Assembly: GCA_905221605.1 (NCBI GenBank)
Contig: CAJNDS010002136.1
Location: 12,501-65,000, forward strand
Origin: Symbiodinium natans
Lineage: Eukaryota > Sar > Dinophyceae > Suessiales > Symbiodiniaceae
DNA length: 52,500 nt
Direction: 5' to 3'
Both the position numbers and the translations under genes were made by a program. Numbering within the stretch: position 1 is the first letter of the stretch; each line of letters opens with the position of its first letter. Under the pieces are notes generated by a model that saw only the letters and a list, made by a program, of their open reading frames with translations, made no database searches and was not told where the DNA came from. This document shows, in pieces, positions 9,747 through 19,121 of this stretch.

Positions 9747-9892
9747 CCTAAACCCTAAACCCTAAACCCTAAACCCTAAACCCTAAACCCTAAACCCTAA
9801 GCCCTAAGCCCTAAGCCCTAAGCCCTAAGCCCTAAGCCCTAAACCCTAAACCCTAAACCCTAAACCCTAAACCCTAAACCCTAAGCCCCAAA
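9747..9892 (-). repeat. telomere-like tract with a CCCTAAG block
   Basis: About twenty units. Six central units are CCCTAAG, with CCCTAAA on both sides. It abuts the end of foldback B2. Confidence 0.95.
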
Positions 9893-10002
9893 TTTAAACC
9901 CCTTGCTGCCGGGGGCTTTAGTGGGGGATCCTGTGGCCTGCTGGAGGCCTCTCAGCTCCCCGCTGATGCACGTCCTGCAATCAATTGGGTTTGGGCCCCC
10001 GA

Positions 10003-10192
10003 AACCTAAACCCTAAACCCTAAACCCTAAACCCTAAACCCTAAACCCTAAACCCTAAACCCTAAACCCTTCTCCCTAAACCCTAAACCCTAAACCCTAA
10101 ACCCTAAACCCTAAACCCTAAACCTGAACCCTAAACCCTAAACCCTAAACCCTAAACCCTTAACCCTTAACCCTGAACCCCAAACCCTAACC
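10003..10192 (-). repeat. long telomere-like tract (CCCTAAA)
   Basis: About twenty-six units, interrupted once by CTTCTCCCTAAACC and degenerating to CCTTAAC/CCCTGAA at the right end. Confidence 0.95.
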
Positions 10193-10359
10193 CGGGGGAA
10201 GGGGGTGGGCGCGGCCACCCCCGCCTCAACAGGCCTAGCAGTTGGGTGCCGCGCGCCCCAAAAGCCTAAACCCTGGAAGTCTTAAACTTCTTGGGGTTGT
10301 TGGGGTTGGGGTTTAGGATTAGGGTTTAAGGTTTAGTGTTTAAGGTTTGGGGGGGGGGG

Positions 10360-10465
10360 GGGGGGGGGTTCCGAAATTCGGGGTGCGTTATCGGGGTCCT
10401 TATTACAAGGGACCTGCTATTTGCGGGTCTCTTTATGCCGGGTCCTGATTTTCGTAAACCCCCCC
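10360..10465. mobile_element. foldback element family E, diverged copy
   Basis: GGGGGTTCCGAAATTCGGGGTGC on the left and TGATTTTCGTAAACCCCC on the right form the inverted ends. The internal GGGGTCCTTATTACAAGGGA.CCTGCTATTTG segment is the family E core. Both ends have expanded into G and C homopolymers. Confidence 0.6.
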
Positions 10466-11358
10466 CCCCCCCCACGAAGCTTGGGACTCTTGAGGTTCAG
10501 AGAGTCAGATCTTGAGAGTTGCATAGGTGTTCAGGGCTTAGTGCGTGGAATAAGGCAAAGACAAGTATTGAACTATGAACCCCAACAAAGATCTGGCACC
10601 GAAACGCAAGTCAAACGACAGCGGTTCTCAATACAAACGCGTGTTTACCAAAACCGAAAAACTAAAACAACTAAATCGGCTCATGTGTCCACAAGAACCC
10701 GAATTTGCATCAAGCAACCAAAGCAATTTCAACCTTATGTGATGTTAGCCTTAGCTGGCGGATGCGAGCAACACGCACTTTGATGAAACGTCCTTTCGAA
10801 TGTAGGCGTGCGGGGGTGGAGGGTGCAGGGGGAAGGGGGGAGGGTGAAAGTTGGCCTGTAAAAAGGAAGGGTTTAGGGTTGAGAGGGCTTCGGGCAAGCT
10901 TCAGGTTTGCTGGATCAAAACCCTAAACCCTAAACCCTAAACCCATCAGGGCAACGGAATCCCCCAAATCATTCACCGGGCAGTCCTGCAGCTTGCCAGC
11001 CTTGTGAAGGTCCTGGCGAAAGCCTAAACCACCCCCCAACACCTTTCAACCGACAAAAAAAGCTCGAATCCATCCCATGGCGTAAGTCACCCCGACATCC
11101 GAAACACTTCAGACTCCAAACCCTAAGCTCCTAATTCCGAAAACCCTAAACCCTAAACCCGAAGCTTGGTGGGGGATTCTGCGTGCGAACCATGGAGGGC
11201 TCTGGGCCTTTATGTAGGTCGGGGTGCTCTCTTACGCTCACTGTATTCAACTCAGCACATGTCTACACATACACCGATATGGGAGTGCAATCTTACACAT
11301 GTCACAAATTGTTACAATACAGATGTACACATGCACAACTCCCTCTGAAACCGCAGAA

Positions 11359-11454
11359 TCCTACTGAGCCCTGCTGTTCCGATGTTATGGAGTCCTGGCA
11401 TTGCACCACGGCCTTGCGGATCGTCATGGCATCCTGCGGCAAATGGGGGTGTAC
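11359..11454 (-). pseudogene. PPR-like fragment at a foldback junction
   Basis: The minus strand reads VHPHLPQDAMTIRKAVVQCQ and then DSITSEQQGSVG. P.DAMT....AV..CQ matches PPR helix A, although the usual Y/F-N pair is lost. The first codons lie in the terminal repeat of foldback E2, which inserted just upstream in the sense of the gene. Confidence 0.4.
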
Positions 11455-11742
11455 GATATTGAGGGGTACCTTCTTTGGGGTCCTTATTCTAAAAGGGATC
11501 CTACTATGTTAGGGTTTAGGGTTTAGGGGTTTAGGGGTTTAGGGGTTTAGGGGTTTAGGGTTTAGGGTTTAGGGTTTAGGGTTTAGGGTTTAGGGTTTAG
11601 GGTTTAGGGTTTAGGGTTTAGGGCTTAGGGCTTAGGGCTTAGGGTTTAGGGTTTAGGGGTACCTTATTGGGGTCCTTATGATGAGGGGAAGCCTACTATT
11701 TGGGGCTCTATACTAGGTGTCCCCTATTTTCGCAATGCCCCC
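11446..11742. mobile_element. foldback element family E with a large telomere-like tract inside
   Basis: The termini are GGGGTGTACGATATT and the complement of TTTTCGCAATGCCCCC, with ATG duplicated at 11443-11445 and 11743-11745. About 145 bp of TTTAGGG-type repeat (11511-11655) split the element. The arm sequence GGGGTACCTT..TGGGGTCC..CCTACTAT is present on both sides of the tract (11463-11510 and 11656-11701), a duplication of about 46 bp. Confidence 0.75.
11511..11655 (+). repeat. telomere-like tract (TTTAGGG, TTTAGGGG, CTTAGGG)
   Basis: About twenty units. The left end is 8-bp TTTAGGGG, the middle perfect TTTAGGG, and the right end CTTAGGG. It is bracketed by the duplicated foldback arm. 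Confidence 0.95.
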
Positions 11743-11884
11743 ATGTGAAACATCATAAACACGAGCTTCCTTCTCACACAAGGCCTGCGGGACCAGAGTG
11801 GCCACTACGAGAACCGGTTGCCATGCCTTCCAAGTACTCCGATACGATGTCCTAAACCCTAAACCTTAAACCCGAAACCCCTAA

Positions 11885-11980
11885 ACCTTCAAAGCCCTTC
11901 TCAGAGCGCTCCTCCAGGATCATGGCAATGCGGCCGTCGTCGTGGAAGATGCCGCAGGGCACCTCAGGAGGACAGGGATC
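11885..11980 (-). CDS. exon-like fragment, unknown protein
   Basis: The minus strand reads DPCPPEVPCGIFHDDGRIAM and then ILEERSEKGFEG. The frame stays open further upstream through KTLPKRK until telomere-like sequence. A CCTGAG|GTG inside it could be a splice acceptor, as in several PPR fragments. The composition is strongly protein-like, but the family is not recognised. Confidence 0.35.
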
Positions 11981-12005
11981 CTTGCGTTTCGGGAGGGTTT
12001 TTGTT

Positions 12006-12092
12006 GGGTTTAGGGTTTAGGGTTTAGGGTTTAGGGTTTAGGGTTTAGGGTTTAGGGCTTAGGGCTTAGGGCCTAGGGCCCAGGGCTTAGGA
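12006..12092 (+). repeat. telomere-like tract (TTTAGGG to CTTAGGG)
   Basis: Eight TTTAGGG units, then CTTAGGG/CCTAGGG variants that decay at the right edge. Confidence 0.95.
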
Positions 12093-12177
12093 TTTTGGGA
12101 GCTTTTGAAAGCTGCGGATTATAAACCGACACCACGTAAGGCTTGTAAGCCTGGGCTTGGGATACCTCAAGAGCTTC

Positions 12178-12498
12178 CTAGTTTGGAATACACTGAAGGT
12201 CGTGGTAAGAGCCCTGAAACCCTGGCTTTGTTTTGGTTGAAGAAACCGACCCAGAAGCCACAAACACACGTACTTGCCCGTAGGTGTATCTTTGGAATCT
12301 TACGGTAGCAAATGAGATCCATGCTGGATCAAGCGAATCCGGGGACAACCGTACGGCAACGGATGTGTTTTTGTTGCGGTTGACAAGCCGCCTTACTTCT
12401 ACTGACCCAGCCAGGGCTGCACGTTTGTTGAGCACGGCCCGACTTAAAGATTTAGGGATTTGGGCTTTGAAAGAGGACGACTTGGGAAAATTGTCCAT
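12178..12498 (-). CDS. unassigned open frame
   Basis: A 106-codon ATG-to-stop frame with no telomere-derived residues. It includes SRAVLNKRAALAGSVEVRRL and NTSVAVRLSPDSLDPAWISF. No domain was recognised. The surrounding 12.1-12.9 kb holds no tract or foldback, which is unusual here, so this could be a real small gene or exon. Other frames overlap it, so confidence is low. Confidence 0.25.
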   Translation of the reverse strand: MDNFPKSSSFKAQIPKSLSRAVLNKRAALAGSVEVRRLVNRNKNTSVAVRLSPDSLDPAWISFATVRFQRYTYGQVRVFVASGSVSSTKTKPGFQGSYHDLQCIPN

Positions 12499-12891
12499 TC
12501 TGGTACTGATTCCCTTTTGCTCCTAAGCCTGAACCCGAAACTTTCATCCTGAGCATCAGGAGGCTGACCAAACTGGACAACCCACCAGAACCTCATTGTG
12601 CGAGACTTAGTTGCTGAGTTCATAAGCCCCCAAAATGTGTACACTTTAGTTCGAGAGGGGGGTTAGGGTATCCCAAAAAGTGTAACGTGTACTCACTCAA
12701 TTACTAAGGAGAAGACTTGGCTGCCACCCCAAACCCATCATGACCGCAAAGGATGTTTAGAAATGTCATGGATGGCAGTAGCTTTACAAGCGCTTTTTCA
12801 TAAAGCCCAAAACCAACCTCTCAACCGTTGAAGCCTGACCTGATCCCACCCTAAACCGAATACTTGTTGAACCTTAGAGCGCTCGCCCTCC

Positions 12892-13030
12892 CAAACCCTA
12901 AACCCTAAACCCCAAACCCTAAACCCCAAACCCCAAACCCCCAAACCCTAAACCCTGAACCCTAAACCCCAAACCCTAAACCCTAAACCCTAAACCCTAA
13001 ACCCTAAACCCCAAACCCTAAACCCTTAAC
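12892..13030 (-). repeat. telomere-like tract (CCCTAAA/CCCCAAA)
   Basis: About nineteen units, mixing CCCTAAA with CCCCAAA. Confidence 0.95.
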
Positions 13031-13108
13031 TCCTAGCGCCGGTGCCTGGCAATGGCAGCGGGCAACGCTGGGCGCCTCCGGTGCGGCTTAAAGTTTCGGG
13101 GCTCACGA

Positions 13109-13186
13109 GGGTTTAGGGTTTAGGGTTTAGGGTTTAGGGTTTTCGGTTTGGGGTTCAGGGTTTAGGATTTAGGGCATAGGGTTTAG
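13109..13186 (+). repeat. telomere-like tract (TTTAGGG)
   Basis: Eleven units, the later half degenerate (TTTTCGG, TTTGGGG, TTCAGGG). Confidence 0.9.
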
Positions 13187-13551
13187 GTTGTTTTTTATGC
13201 AATGACCCCATTTCTCCAAGCGGGTTTAGGGTTTGGGGTTTAGGGTTGTTCCTTGAGACCTTGGCTCCTTTTCTCTGGCCGCTGCAAGGGCTTCCAGGTT
13301 CTGGCGGTGGATCTCTGCCGCCAAACTTGCAGCACCTGACATGCTGGCGGTGCAGGGTTTAGGGCACAGGGCCTCAATCCCGCACCTTAGAATTCTGCCG
13401 CGGTCTTTAGCGAAGAGAGTAGACAGCATTCACAACTCTCAACCCTACATAAAGACGACACCTGATCCAGACAAAGCTTCTTCCAGGTTCACATGTTGCT
13501 TGCTTCAGCTATCGCCGCAAATAAAAAACATGCAGTCTGACGCACCCTCCT

Positions 13552-13640
13552 AAAACCCTAAACCCTGAACCCTAAACCCCTAACCCTAAGCCCTAAACCC
13601 TACACCCCTAACCCTAAACCCTAAACACTAAACCCTAAAC
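13552..13640 (-). repeat. telomere-like tract (CCCTAAA)
   Basis: About twelve imperfect units. Confidence 0.9.
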
Positions 13641-13743
13641 TCTTTCAACCCGAAGCCACGGAACAGACATCCACCCACCGAATGCTCCCTAGACCGAACT
13701 GCGGCGAAGCTGCTGACGCCATTGCTGGTTGCCTCTGCGGCCT

Positions 13744-13815
13744 GTTTAGGGTTTAGGGTTTAGGGTTTAGGGTTTAGGGTTTAGGGTTTTGGGTTTAGGG
13801 TTTAGGTTTTAGGGC
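13744..13815 (+). repeat. telomere-like tract (TTTAGGG)
   Basis: Ten units with one TTTTGGG variant. Followed by about 250 bp of plain unique sequence. Confidence 0.95.
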
Positions 13816-14067
13816 TGTCCGCAAATAACAAGGGGGCTCTGCCAGAATAGGAGTTTTGACTCGTGATTTTCTTGTCTTTTTGGCTATCTTATTGTATTTT
13901 CTAGTATACCATTTATCTATTTATTTTGGTCGGCCGGGGAAGAAAGTACTGGGATTCGGTGTTTGGCAAGGATTCGGTGGCCTGGTGGGGTCGAGCTGAG
14001 CCTAAGCCTATGCAAACAAGACTGCGCTGTCCGAGAGCCTTTGCTGTGCTGTGCCGCTCTTTGGTGT

Positions 14068-14175
14068 CTAGGGTTTGGGGTTTGGAGTTTAGGGTTTAGG
14101 GTTATTTAGGGTTTAGGGTTTAGGGTTTAGGGTTTGGGGTTTTAGGGATTGGGGTTAAGGGTTTGTGGGGTTTAG
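14068..14175 (+). repeat. degenerate telomere-like tract
   Basis: A mixture of TTTGGGG, TTTAGGG and broken units. Includes GGGTTATTTAGGG. Confidence 0.85.
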
Positions 14176-14409
14176 AGGTGCGTGATCTTGATTCTGAAGC
14201 CTAAGGCGCGATGAAGCTGCAGCTCCAAACCTGAAGTCGTAAGACCCTAAAACTCCAGCCCTGAACCCTTTGAAAATGATCTATGAATAGGTTCCCTTTT
14301 TAGGGTCGAAGGGAATCTAAAATTTATCCCCAAGCAAAACCCAAACCCTGAACCGCTACCCAGCCTGCACATCCCAGGCCCCACGCTCTAAGGACCCAGA
14401 CGCCCAAAC

Positions 14410-14545
14410 CCTCAAGGATTTCTTTACGATAAGGACCCAATAAGGTACCCCCAAACCCTAAACCCCCAACCCCGAAACCCTAAACCCTAAACCTCGCAGG
14501 GCCCCCAATAAGGTACCCTTAATTTCGGAAACCTCCCAAATCTGC
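14410..14545. mobile_element. foldback family E copy with a telomere-like insert
   Basis: The left part is TTACGATAAGGACCCAATAAGG and the right part AAGGTACCCTTAATTTCGGAA, typical family E arm sequences. CCCAATAAGGTACCC is perfectly duplicated at 14436-14450 and 14504-14518, on either side of a CCCTAAA/CCCCGAAA island (14452-14496). Confidence 0.65.
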
Positions 14546-14605
14546 CTCTAGGCCGCAGCCCAAGGCGACGACGTCGGCACCCAGACGCCTTGTGAACATC
14601 CAGGA
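14537..14605 (-). pseudogene. PPR-like fragment (linker and next helix)
   Basis: The minus strand reads SWMFTRRLGADVVALGCGLE. M..RRLGADVV.LGCG resembles the end of one PPR motif joined to PDVV.YN at the start of the next. The canonical Tyr-Asn is lost. It is flanked by foldback E on the downstream side. Confidence 0.35.
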
Positions 14606-14621
14606 CTAGGCACGCTCGCAC

Positions 14622-14682
14622 CGTAAACCCTAAACCCTAAGCCCTACAAGTAAGCCCTAAACCCTAAACCCTAAACCCTAAA
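14622..14682 (-). repeat. telomere-like tract (CCCTAAA)
   Basis: Eight units with an ACAAGTAAG interruption. Confidence 0.95.
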
Positions 14683-14785
14683 TCTTCGAGGAAGTTCGGG
14701 GCTCCGGTGGCTCATGGCGCTTGGGCTTGAGCTTCGCTTGCGTTGTTTCAAGATACTTCTCTGCTTCTTACGATGTTCATTCTGT

Positions 14786-14883
14786 TGTGTCAGAACCCCC
14801 AAACAACAAAAAAACAACAATCCCTATATTCCCCTATAAGGAAGGAAGCTTTTCATTTTCTGTGGGTTCTGAGCAAATAGTAG
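14786..14883. mobile_element. foldback element family D, copy 2
   Basis: TGTGTCAGAACCCCC on the left pairs with GGGTTCTGAGCAAATAGTAG on the right. TCTGT is duplicated at 14781-14785 and 14884-14888. The core AATCCCTATATTCCCCTATAAGGAAG is typical of family D. Confidence 0.7.
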
Positions 14884-14949
14884 TCTGTAGGGCCAAGAAA
14901 GTCTACTTCGGACATGCATCGGGCCTGGTTTAGTCCGGGTTAGGATTCA

Positions 14950-15142
14950 CTACCAATTGCTTAAGAACCCCCCACCCCCCCCCCCCCCCACCCCCCCCCC
15001 AACCCCCCCCCCCCCCCCCAAAAAAAAAAAAAAAAAAAAAAAACACCGCGCACACACACACACACACAAACGTTCTTCCTTATGAGGGCAATATAGGGAT
15101 TATCGTTTTTTGTTTCTGGGGGGGTTCTTAAGCAAATAGTAG
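14950..15142. mobile_element. foldback element family D, copy 3, with homopolymer insert
   Basis: The termini are CTACCAATTGCTTAAGAACC and GGTTCTTAAGCAAATAGTAG, with TTCA duplicated at 14946-14949 and 15143-15146. The left arm has expanded into about 50 bp of nearly pure C, then A23, then a (CA)n run. The right arm keeps the normal sequence. Confidence 0.8.
14968..15069. repeat. C-run, A-run and (CA)n within foldback D3
   Basis: C-rich at 14968-15019, A23 at 15020-15043, CA dinucleotides at 15051-15069. Confidence 0.95.
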
Positions 15143-15278
15143 TTCAGGTACTTGTGCCTCACGATTGTCAGAATAAGGATCCGAGACGTTCTAGGAGGCC
15201 TTGCTCCAGTGCTGCGCCTTATGGCAAAGGGAAGAAAGCACACATGGATCATGGATCACGTCAGGCATACCAGTTCAT

Positions 15279-15378
15279 ATGGGGGATTACGAAACATAAG
15301 GGACCCATTACTAAGACAGTCCTCCCAAATAGTAGGGTTCCCTTATAATAAAAGGTACCCCTAGTTTCGGAAACCCCC
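15279..15378. mobile_element. foldback element family E copy
   Basis: GGGGGATTACGAAACATAAGG on the left and CCTAGTTTCGGAAACCCCC on the right are inverted ends, with CAAATAGTAGGGTTCCC in the centre. Confidence 0.7.
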
Positions 15379-15423
15379 AGATCTTGCTGCTTTAGGACAT
15401 TCAGGACTAGACCCAGAAGTAAC

Positions 15424-15517
15424 CTAGGAACAAAAAAGGGGTGCCCTTTTTGGTTGTAAGGGGATTATAAGGGACCCCAACCCTAAAAAGGGAAAGGGCG
15501 TACTCCGGGTCCTAGAG
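15424..15517. mobile_element. foldback element family F, copy 1
   Basis: The segment with CCCTTTTTGGTTGTAAGGGG, ATTATAAGGGACCCCAACC and GTACTCCGGGTCC recurs at 20644-20742. The ends TAGGAACAAAAAAGGGGTGCC and the complement of GGGCGTACTCCGGGTCCTA pair imperfectly. Confidence 0.65.
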
Positions 15518-15647
15518 GCCTAGAGGACTATGAGAGAGGTTTCAGGAGGACCCCCCCAACCCCCCCCCTCCCCCCCCTCCCAGGCACCTGCTGGCCATGG
15601 CTGCCAAGACCCGGAAAGATTGGCGGTACCTTTGCAAGGACTCAAAT

Positions 15648-15716
15648 TTAGGGTTTAGGGTTCAGGTTTAGGGTTTAGGGTTCAGGGTTCAGGGTTTAGG
15701 GTCTAGAGTTTAGGGC
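15648..15716 (+). repeat. telomere-like tract (TTTAGGG/TTCAGGG)
   Basis: Nine to ten imperfect units. Confidence 0.9.
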
Positions 15717-16135
15717 AGAGATTAGGGTTGTGCTGGCTCGAGTGGGACTTGGGGGGTGTTTTCAATGCCTGGTTGCTGGTGTCTTGCTCTAACCCGACAC
15801 AAATGCCTTTGCCCTAACCCCAAAGCCCCACGAACACTCGAATACCCTCGCAACCCGCAGCCCGACATGTTTCGCGTGATTGACATTGCTTCTTTCCAGT
15901 CCATGAACCTTCGCTGGTAGGGTTTAGGGTTTCGGGTTTAGGGTTTAGGGGGAGAAAAGGCCTGCGCCTGTCCCAAACCGCTGGAAAGCATCGAATCCCT
16001 ACGCAGCCCAAGATCCAAGAAGACCTTCGTACGTCCAAGGCCCGAAGTCCATGAGACGCCCTGGAACCCGAAACCCTACGCCCTAAAGCCTAAAGGGTTT
16101 AGTAAATTTAGGTTTTAGGGTTTAGGGTAAGCTCC

Positions 16136-16243
16136 TGAGACCCTGAATCCTCTGAGCCACAGAAGTCCCAGTTGCTGCCCACCGCGATTGCAAGCTGCCA
16201 TGCAAAAACTGTACCTTAAGGCGGGTGGCAGAGGCTTCTGACA
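16136..16243 (-). CDS. PPR-motif fragment
   Basis: The minus strand reads CQKPLPPALRYSFCMAACNR and then GGQQLGLLWLRGFRVS. YSFCMAACNRGGQQLGLLWL aligns along its length with the PPR pattern YN..I.AC.KGGQ...AL.LL. It reads into a small degenerate TTTAGGG island at 16085-16130. A single motif with no start codon, so it is an exon or exon relic of a PPR protein. Confidence 0.5.
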
Positions 16244-16715
16244 GGGGAGACAGTTGAGGATTTGCATCTGCATCTGTTTGGGGCTGAGTGTTCAGGGCTT
16301 AAAGTTCGGGTTTAGGGAAACCCGTACCCCATACCAAATCCCGGCCCGGTACTACGCTGTGTGGTGGGGACAATAAGCATGGATGCCGTGGCATGTCGTT
16401 CAACAGCGGTACGTGACGCAGGCTTTGCGACATTCACTTTGCGCTTGCTTCCTCGATGCTTTGTAAGTTCGACTGCGCGCGTGAAAGTTCTGAGCGGGCT
16501 GTCGGGACTCGGAAAAGCATGCCTGCAACCCAGCCGGAAACCTCCAGCTGGGCATCTCAGGTCTTGCACCCATGGCAACTCAAAACCTGAAGGGCTTAAA
16601 AAGATACCCTGCGCCCAAAACTCGCCCAAAGCTCCTCAAACCCGAAACCCGGCATCCAAAAACTCCTAGACCCCCCCCCCCCCCCCAAGACCCGCGCAAA
16701 ACCCTCTCCAAAAAC

Positions 16716-16820
16716 CTACACTCCACGTCCGCCCTCGCGGACCGGCGGCGTGATCAGCTCGGGCGTCAGAGCCGAAGCGTCCATGGCAGCCAGAAGCTCC
16801 AGCACCTGCCACTGTACAGG
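16716..16820 (-). CDS. PPR-motif fragment (helix B and linker)
   Basis: The minus strand reads PVQWQVLELLAAMDASALTP and then ELITPPVREGGRGV before TAG. QWQVLELLAAM is a textbook second PPR helix preceded by its Gln-Trp, and ASALTPELIT is the turn into the next motif. Helix A is missing, cut off by sequence leading to the tract at 16868. Confidence 0.6.
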   Translation of the reverse strand, partial: PVQWQVLELLAAMDASALTPELITPPVREGGRGV

Positions 16821-16867
16821 CTCTTTGATCTGGGGTTGAGGAGGGCTTTGGAATTCCTAAACTTTGA

Positions 16868-16980
16868 GCCCTAAACCCTAAACCCTAAACCCTAAACCCT
16901 AAACCCTAAACCCTAAACCCTAAACCCTAAACCCTAAACCCTAAACCCTAAACCCTAAACCCTAAACCCTAAACCCTAAA
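16868..16980 (-). repeat. telomere-like tract (CCCTAAA)
   Basis: Sixteen perfect units, one of the purest tracts in the window. Confidence 0.98.
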
Positions 16981-17082
16981 GGGAGGGGAGATCAGGGTTC
17001 TAGCTCTCAAGTTGCTTTTTCGGGGTTAGCGGCCTCACGGGCTTTCAGTGTTTTTGGGCGCTGCAACTTCCCAGCTTCGGTG

Positions 17083-17085
<3 letters not shown>

Positions 17086-17116
<31 letters not shown>
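17086..17116. repeat. T30 homopolymer
   Basis: An uninterrupted T run following CGGTGGAG and preceding ACTCCC. On the minus strand it is an A-run. No retrotransposon body was recognised beside it. Confidence 0.95.
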
Positions 17117-17119
<3 letters not shown>

Positions 17120-17769
17120 CCCTTAACTCCCCTTAGAACCTTAAGGAATATATATCAAGTTAATACCCTTTTTGGTTTTATATAAACAGAAAGGACGAAG
17201 CAATCTTGAGGGGGATGTAGTTTAGGGGTTTGGGCTTTAGGGTTTATGGTTCTGGGAGTTGTGGGGCATGCCGCGGCTTATTTGAGGGGTGTTCTTGGGA
17301 TTTTAAGATTGAAGGGCTTCGGTGTAAGGGGGTACAAGCCTCTTTTTTTTTTGTTGCTTGCTAGGGGGGGGGGTGAGGTGGGGGAGGTCTGTTTGCAAGG
17401 AGGTTTGGGTTTGTGGAGACGCGGCCCCGGGTGGATGCCGCGAGGGATGTTCATGAAGGGGTGCAGGTGCTGCGTCTGTGGCCAGATCATCCCACAGAGA
17501 GAAGCCCTATGTTCCGCAATGAGTCCTAAATCAGCTGCAGGGGACGAAGGACTGGGCAATTCTGTCACAATGGGGAAAGACGGATCCCACTCTAGTCTAA
17601 GCCCCTTTAAACCCTACAACCCTAAACACCATACAGCCTCAACCCGAAACTCGAAGCCCCTCATCATGAAACCCACTGGCCAAGCACCTCTTTCCACTTG
17701 CCTCCCTCAGCAAGGGCTCGGATGCCTCAGGGTTGTGGCTCAGCGCATGGGGTTGGGATTGGGCTTGGG

Positions 17770-17820
17770 GTTTAGGGTTCACGGTTTAGGGTTTAGGGTT
17801 TAGGGTTCAGGGTTTAGGGT
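17770..17820 (+). repeat. telomere-like tract (TTTAGGG)
   Basis: Seven units with TTCACGG and TTCAGGG variants. Confidence 0.95.
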
Positions 17821-18030
17821 ACTAATCTGTTCAGGGTTTTAAAGCTCGGTTCCCCGCCGCGGCTGCCTAAGGCTTTGTGGGGCGGGGCAGGGCTGGGGGG
17901 GGGGGGGTGGAGGTCTCCTCATATGGCTCTTATGATCCCTGAAAGGATCTTGAAAAAGGGTCCCCAAACCCACGGGTGCAATCTTAGGGGTCCAAAGTAA
18001 AATCGCCTGATTACATGATGGCCAAGGGGC

Positions 18031-18146
18031 TATCCCCTCCCCCGAATATTAAACCCCCTCCTACCCCCTCATAGTAACTACCCCTATTTTGGGGAATGTA
18101 ATATTAGGGGGTAGGGGGGGTTTAAATTCTCGGAGGGAGGGGATTA
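18031..18146. mobile_element. foldback element family C, copy 1
   Basis: TATCCCCTCCCCCGAATATT and the complement of AATTCTCGGAGGGAGGGGATTA form the ends. The inner CCCCCTCCTACCCCCT pairs with AGGGGGTAGGGGGG. Related copies lie at 19192-19343 and 32151-32313. Confidence 0.75.
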
Positions 18147-18164
18147 CCTGGCATGCGGTTTCTG

Positions 18165-18270
18165 AGGGTTTAGGGTTTAGGGTTTAGGGTTTAGGGTTTA
18201 GGGTTTAGGGTTTAGGGTTTAAGGTTTAGGGTTTAGGGTTTGGGGTTTGGGGTTCAGGTTTAGGGTCTAG
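18165..18270 (+). repeat. telomere-like tract (TTTAGGG)
   Basis: About fifteen units, with TTTGGGG variants at the right end. Confidence 0.95.
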
Positions 18271-18302
18271 GGGATTTCCAGCTTCCTGGGGATTCTTGTC
18301 TT

Positions 18303-18419
18303 CTATCGCTGAGTGTGCGAGGTGCTGGACCCAAAGCTCATGGCATCCGGGACGTAGCGGCGTCTGAGCATAGTGTCCAAGACGGCAACGGCGCGCCTTC
18401 CAGCTTCGGGGCTGCTCAG
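18303..18419 (-). CDS. PPR-motif fragment
   Basis: A 38-codon minus-strand frame reads LSSPEAGRRAVAVLDTMLRR and then RYVPDAMSFGSSTSHTQR before TAG. It covers helix B (GRRAVAVLDTMLRR), the linker and the start of the next motif (YVPDAMSFGS). One residue of the usual FN pair has changed (FG). It lies between two telomere-like tracts and has no ATG of its own. Confidence 0.65.
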   Translation of the reverse strand: MSSPEAGRRAVAVLDTMLRRRYVPDAMSFGSSTSHTQR

Positions 18420-18427
18420 CGTTTGGG

Positions 18428-18472
18428 GATTAGGGTTTAGGGTTTAGGGTTTAGGGTTTAGGGTTTAGGGCA
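18428..18472 (+). repeat. telomere-like tract (TTTAGGG)
   Basis: Six units adjoining the PPR fragment 18303-18419. Confidence 0.95.
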
Positions 18473-18613
18473 ACACCACATACCTTCCTACTTGGCTGCC
18501 AGAGTCTACGTCTGGGGTTCTTTGAGATGTGGGGTTTTCGGGCATCTAGGATGAATGAGGAGCGCAAGCAGTTCAAGCTGCCACTGGCTGTCACCCCTCG
18601 AGGCATATCGCCC

Positions 18614-18697
18614 TCAAGTGGCATGGGTATCATGAGCGCACCTCCATTTGCTGGCACGGGCGCACACGCCGAGGCCGTTGTTGAAACATGCCACGTC
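18614..18697 (-). pseudogene. PPR-motif fragment
   Basis: The minus strand reads DVACFNNGLGVCARASKWRC and then AHDTHAT before TGA. DVACFNNGL.VCA.A.KW matches PPR helix A and the W position. After the Trp the expected L-rich helix B appears in another frame (GALMIPM), suggesting a frameshift. In frame upstream is AEAQTGAW. Confidence 0.55.
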
Positions 18698-19049
18698 CCA
18701 AGCGCCTGTCTGTGCTTCAGCCGATGGTGGGGCCTTGTCATAAAAAGGCAATCTACAGAAAGTGCCGTACCGTATTCTGAGGCAACCTATGCTGTTTCTC
18801 GGAACATGCTTTTGAACATGAAACCAGGCAGTAATTGCTTATTCTGAGAGTAGGATTCTGGTAGGCTTGGGCTGGGAAGCTAGCCCGGATGCCGAAGTTC
18901 GCACAACGTCGGAAGAAAAATGCAGTAAGAAAGCCTGGCCCAAAGCCCGCAGAAAGCCCAGAGACTGGATCAGACCTGACTGAGCTCCCTAAAGTCCAAG
19001 CATCTGAATGCAACTCAGCACGAGATTTGGAACAAAGGCACCTGGCTCC

Positions 19050-19121
19050 AAACTCAGATGGGCCAGCGGACGGCGCCAGAGCCCACTGCGCTGGCATGCA
19101 GAGAGCACGGAGACATAGCAA
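19050..19121 (-). pseudogene. weak PPR-like fragment
   Basis: The minus strand reads MLCLRALCMPAQWALAPSAG. The LRALC.PAQWALAPSAG part is compatible with ISAC.KAGQWALALSLL. The rest of this long minus frame (to 18753) is unassigned. Confidence 0.3.

Noticed and set aside
8902-10192. CRISPR array
   Set aside because: Units are 7-bp tandem repeats with no unique spacers, and the sequence is eukaryotic.
15585-15640. PPR helix (minus, QSFRVLAAMASRCLG)
   Set aside because: Too short, and an alternative frame (GSWQPWPAGAW) is equally suggestive.
17086-17116. Poly-A tail of a retrotransposed gene on the minus strand
   Set aside because: No coding or RNA-like body upstream of the A-run and no target duplication was found.
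17246-17803. 185-codon plus-strand frame
   Set aside because: It starts and ends in telomere-derived GLGFRV residues, includes a G-run, and has no domain. The GCRCCVCGQII stretch has too few spaced cysteines to call a zinc finger.
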